The translations under genes were made by a program, and so were the position numbers. Of a DNA stretch of 64,000 nucleotides, positions 61,956 through 64,000 are shown piece by piece. How positions within the stretch are numbered: the first letter of the stretch is position 1; every line of letters starts with the position of its first letter. Source of the DNA: JBDGYE01 sp039584255. GTDB lineage: Bacteria > Gemmatimonadota > Gemmatimonadetes > Palauibacterales > Palauibacteraceae. A model generated the notes under the pieces. The model saw nothing but the letters and a program-made list of their open reading frames with translations. It ran no database searches and had not been told where the DNA came from. The DNA is taken from the NCBI GenBank assembly GCA_039584255.1, contig JBDGYE010000005.1, positions 1-64,000 of the forward strand. Direction: 5' to 3'.

Positions 61956-64000
61956 TCACCGATAGCCGAACAGCGCCGAGTACACGATGAGGAGGATCAG
62001 AAAGGTCCCAACGCCCAGCATCGTGAATCCGAAGATCCGGAACGCCAGCTCCACTCTTTGCGGGTAAGGCACCACGAGTCGCTGTTCGAACTCACCCTGC
62101 GCGACCATCCGCTCGTACTCGCGTGGCTTGTCGCGTCTGAGCTCCTCCACCGAGACCCGGCCCGTGAAGATCACCGGATCCATGGGAAACTTGTCGAGTC
62201 GGAAGTGCGTGTTGAAGAAGTGGATGGTGAAGATAAACGCCACCGCAAGTAGCGCTTCGTCGCTGTGGATGATCGTCGCCACGTTCACCAGCTTCCCCGG
62301 AAGGAGGATCGTGAAGAACTCGGGAAACCAGAGCAGAAGCCCCGTCGAGCCGATCACGAACATCCCCCAGAACACGGCGAAGTAGTCGAACTTCTCCCAG
62401 TATGTGTAGCGCCCGTACTTCGGTCGTGGCCCCCGCCCGAGGAACCACTTGACCGAGGCCATGAACTCCCGGACGTCGTCCATGTTGAACACCAGGGAGT
62501 CGCGGGACTTGATCAACTCCAACCAGGTCTGGCCGGCGCGCTTCTTCTGCTTACGTACATCGATGAGGTGAATAATGAACACCGCGATCAGCGCCACGGC
62601 TCCGAGCCGGTGCCATACTCCCAGGGCCCCGAAGCCGCCCAAGAGCCACGCGAAACTCTGGGCCCAGCCCATGTGCGAGAACTTGAGTGCCATCCCGGTC
62701 GCCGCGAGCGTCATGAAGCTGAGCATCATGACTATGTGGAGCGAGCGCTGGAACGTCGTGAACCGGCGGTACTCCTTCCGGGACCTAGCCGCGGCGTCCA
62801 CCGTCTCAGGTGCCTTCCACTCGTCCGGTGAGCGCCACAACCGCCACAGCCAGGCGGCCGTATGGGTCGTAGCGACGGTCAACGTGCCGATCAGCAGGCT
62901 CGCCATGAACCAGAAGGTCCAGAACAGGAAGGGGTACCGATCCGGATCGTGGTGCGTGGCGTGCGTCAGGTAGCCCGTGAACCTTCTGTTGGCTCCTCGG
63001 TGACATTGCCCGCACGTGTCGACGATGTGACGGCGGCTCAGGGTGGAAGCCGGCTCGCTGGGCGGGAGGATGGAGTGCGTTCCGTGGCAGTCGTAGCACT
63101 TCGCGGCCCGCTCTTCCCCGAGGCGCGAGACCTTGCCATGGTACGTGTCGAAGAAGGTCTCGGCCTCACTCTCATGGCAGCGGCCGCACTGGTCCATCAT
63201 CAGCAGCCTGAAGTCGGCCCTGTCCGTGCGGCTGATGGTGTGCGATGTGTGACAGTCCTCGCAGGTCGGCAGCTCGTGCTCCCCGGTGGGCTCGCCCACT
63301 CCCGGCCAGTGGATGCTCCCCCGGAACTGCTCTTCGATCCCGTGGTGACACTCGCCGCATGTGATGGCGACGTTCGCGGGGTGCACCTTCGAGCCCTCGT
63401 CCTCGGCCGGGAGCTCACTGTGCGCGCCGTGGCAGCTCGTGCAAGTGGCCGTGACCACGAGGCCGCTCTCGATGAGCCCCTTCCCGTGGATGCTCATCTC
63501 GTAGGAGCCGACGATGTCGCCGAAGCGACTCGGGATTCGGGTCGCAGCCGCCTCGCCGGGCCGATGACAGCGTGCGCACAGGTCCGGTACGTTCCTCGGG
63601 TAGGTGGGCGAGGTCGGCACCCGCTTGTCCATCTCGGCGTGCTTGTCGTGGCAGTCGTAGCACGTAGGGGCATCCGCGTCGCCCTGCGCCGCCAGGGTGC
63701 CGTGTGCGCTCCTCTCGTACTCCGCCATCACGTCGGCGTGGCAGATTCCGCAATCGACGGGCGACTCTATCGTCTCACAGGGTCGCTCGTCGTAGAGCGC
63801 CGTCACCTCGACGTGACACTGCGCACACGAGGTGCCCGAATGATCCGACTCGTTGAAGGCCTCCTCGTCCACGTGCATGGACACATGCTGGACGCCTCTC
63901 CGGTCGACCACGAGGTTCGGGTCGGCGTGGCAGCGCATGCAGTCCTGGTTGGAGACCCCCGCGTCGTAGAACACCTGCCGGATCCTGTGCGGCGAGTGAC
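61956..64000 (-). CDS. CbcL-like multihaem cytochrome c/cytochrome b fusion, 5' partial
   Basis: At least 681 codons; the frame is open to the window edge, so the signal peptide and start are missing. The N-terminal about 340 residues hold 11 CxxCH motifs (first CMRCH, last CGQCH). About six membrane spans follow, with His in spans 2-5 (FQRSLHIVMMLSF, VWHRLGAVALIAVFIIHLID, TIIHSDEALLAVAFIFTIHFF), the pattern of a hydrogenase-type cytochrome b (HydC/DUF4405-like). This is the architecture of Geobacter CbcL, an inner-membrane quinol oxidase for low-potential extracellular respiration. It leads the barrel/16-haem genes. Confidence 0.85.
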   Translation of the reverse strand, partial: HSPHRIRQVFYDAGVSNQDCMRCHADPNLVVDRRGVQHVSMHVDEEAFNESDHSGTSCAQCHVEVTALYDERPCETIESPVDCGICHADVMAEYERSAHGTLAAQGDADAPTCYDCHDKHAEMDKRVPTSPTYPRNVPDLCARCHRPGEAAATRIPSRFGDIVGSYEMSIHGKGLIESGLVVTATCTSCHGAHSELPAEDEGSKVHPANVAITCGECHHGIEEQFRGSIHWPGVGEPTGEHELPTCEDCHTSHTISRTDRADFRLLMMDQCGRCHESEAETFFDTYHGKVSRLGEERAAKCYDCHGTHSILPPSEPASTLSRRHIVDTCGQCHRGANRRFTGYLTHATHHDPDRYPFLFWTFWFMASLLIGTLTVATTHTAAWLWRLWRSPDEWKAPETVDAAARSRKEYRRFTTFQRSLHIVMMLSFMTLAATGMALKFSHMGWAQSFAWLLGGFGALGVWHRLGAVALIAVFIIHLIDVRKQKKRAGQTWLELIKSRDSLVFNMDDVREFMASVKWFLGRGPRPKYGRYTYWEKFDYFAVFWGMFVIGSTGLLLWFPEFFTILLPGKLVNVATIIHSDEALLAVAFIFTIHFFNTHFRLDKFPMDPVIFTGRVSVEELRRDKPREYERMVAQGEFEQRLVVPYPQRVELAFRIFGFTMLGVGTFLILLIVYSALFGYR

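Noticed and set aside
1..64000. Insertion sequences, integrases, phage genes or CRISPR arrays
   Set aside because: No transposase, integrase, terminase, cas gene or repeat-spacer array was recognised; the holin-like protein at 24792 belongs to a chromosomal family.

Overview
The window is GC-rich, gene-dense DNA from a Gram-negative-type bacterium: there are outer-membrane beta-barrels, lipoproteins, twin-arginine signals and periplasmic multihaem cytochromes. The mix of paired M16 peptidases, S9 peptidases, LVIVD/YncE propeller lipoproteins, a baeRF protein and many CxxCH cytochromes would suit Gemmatimonadota or a related lineage. This is inference from gene content; no rRNA or tRNA gene was found to confirm it.

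Region 1 (1-15 kb) is a patchwork of accessory genes: an exported GyrI-like protein, an SDR dehydrogenase with a TetR regulator, a DUF4440 lipoprotein, an ASCH-like protein, a J-domain protein, a B12-binding-type radical SAM enzyme, a GNAT/YoaP protein, DUF454, VOC proteins, a Ser/Thr kinase and ribokinase. Several genes here are broken: SRPBCC (in-frame TGA), MOSC (frameshift and truncation), nucleoside hydrolase (internal deletion), a small membrane protein (in-frame TAG), and two back-to-back C-terminal gene remnants. I saw no comparable damage from 15 to 64 kb.

Region 2 (15-44.5 kb) is mostly intact housekeeping and cell-envelope content: CopC-CopD fusion, two secreted propeller lipoproteins, DUF302, RlpA, a 1075-residue protease/TolB/beta-barrel protein, a holin-like membrane protein, baeRF, an M16 peptidase pair, NfuA, proline dehydrogenase, PyrE, a Fur-family regulator with a perfect 20-bp palindrome upstream, RtcB with archease, a DUF192 lipoprotein, fumarase, a GldA/GldG-like ABC system, a BNR-repeat protein, a DPP-IV-like peptidase and QueE.

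Region 3 (44.5-64 kb) is the notable part: a nearly continuous minus-strand array of electron-transfer genes with 61 CxxCH haem-binding motifs in eight proteins. From upstream to downstream it encodes: (i) a CbcL-like fusion of an at least 11-haem c domain to a membrane cytochrome b (its start lies beyond the window); (ii) an outer-membrane beta-barrel overlapping a 16-haem cytochrome, a candidate porin-cytochrome conduit; (iii) a small 4-haem cytochrome on the plus strand; (iv) a Rieske/b6f-type cytochrome b unit with a 9-haem and a 4-domain tetrahaem cytochrome instead of c1/f; (v) a pentahaem - molybdopterin protein - 4x[4Fe-4S] - NrfD - tetrahaem module, related in layout to alternative complex III and polysulfide-reductase-like complexes; (vi) an octahaem - 4x[4Fe-4S] - NrfD module without a molybdopterin subunit. 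Together these could link the quinone pool to periplasmic cytochromes and possibly to an extracellular acceptor or donor. The direction of electron flow and the terminal substrate cannot be read from the sequence.
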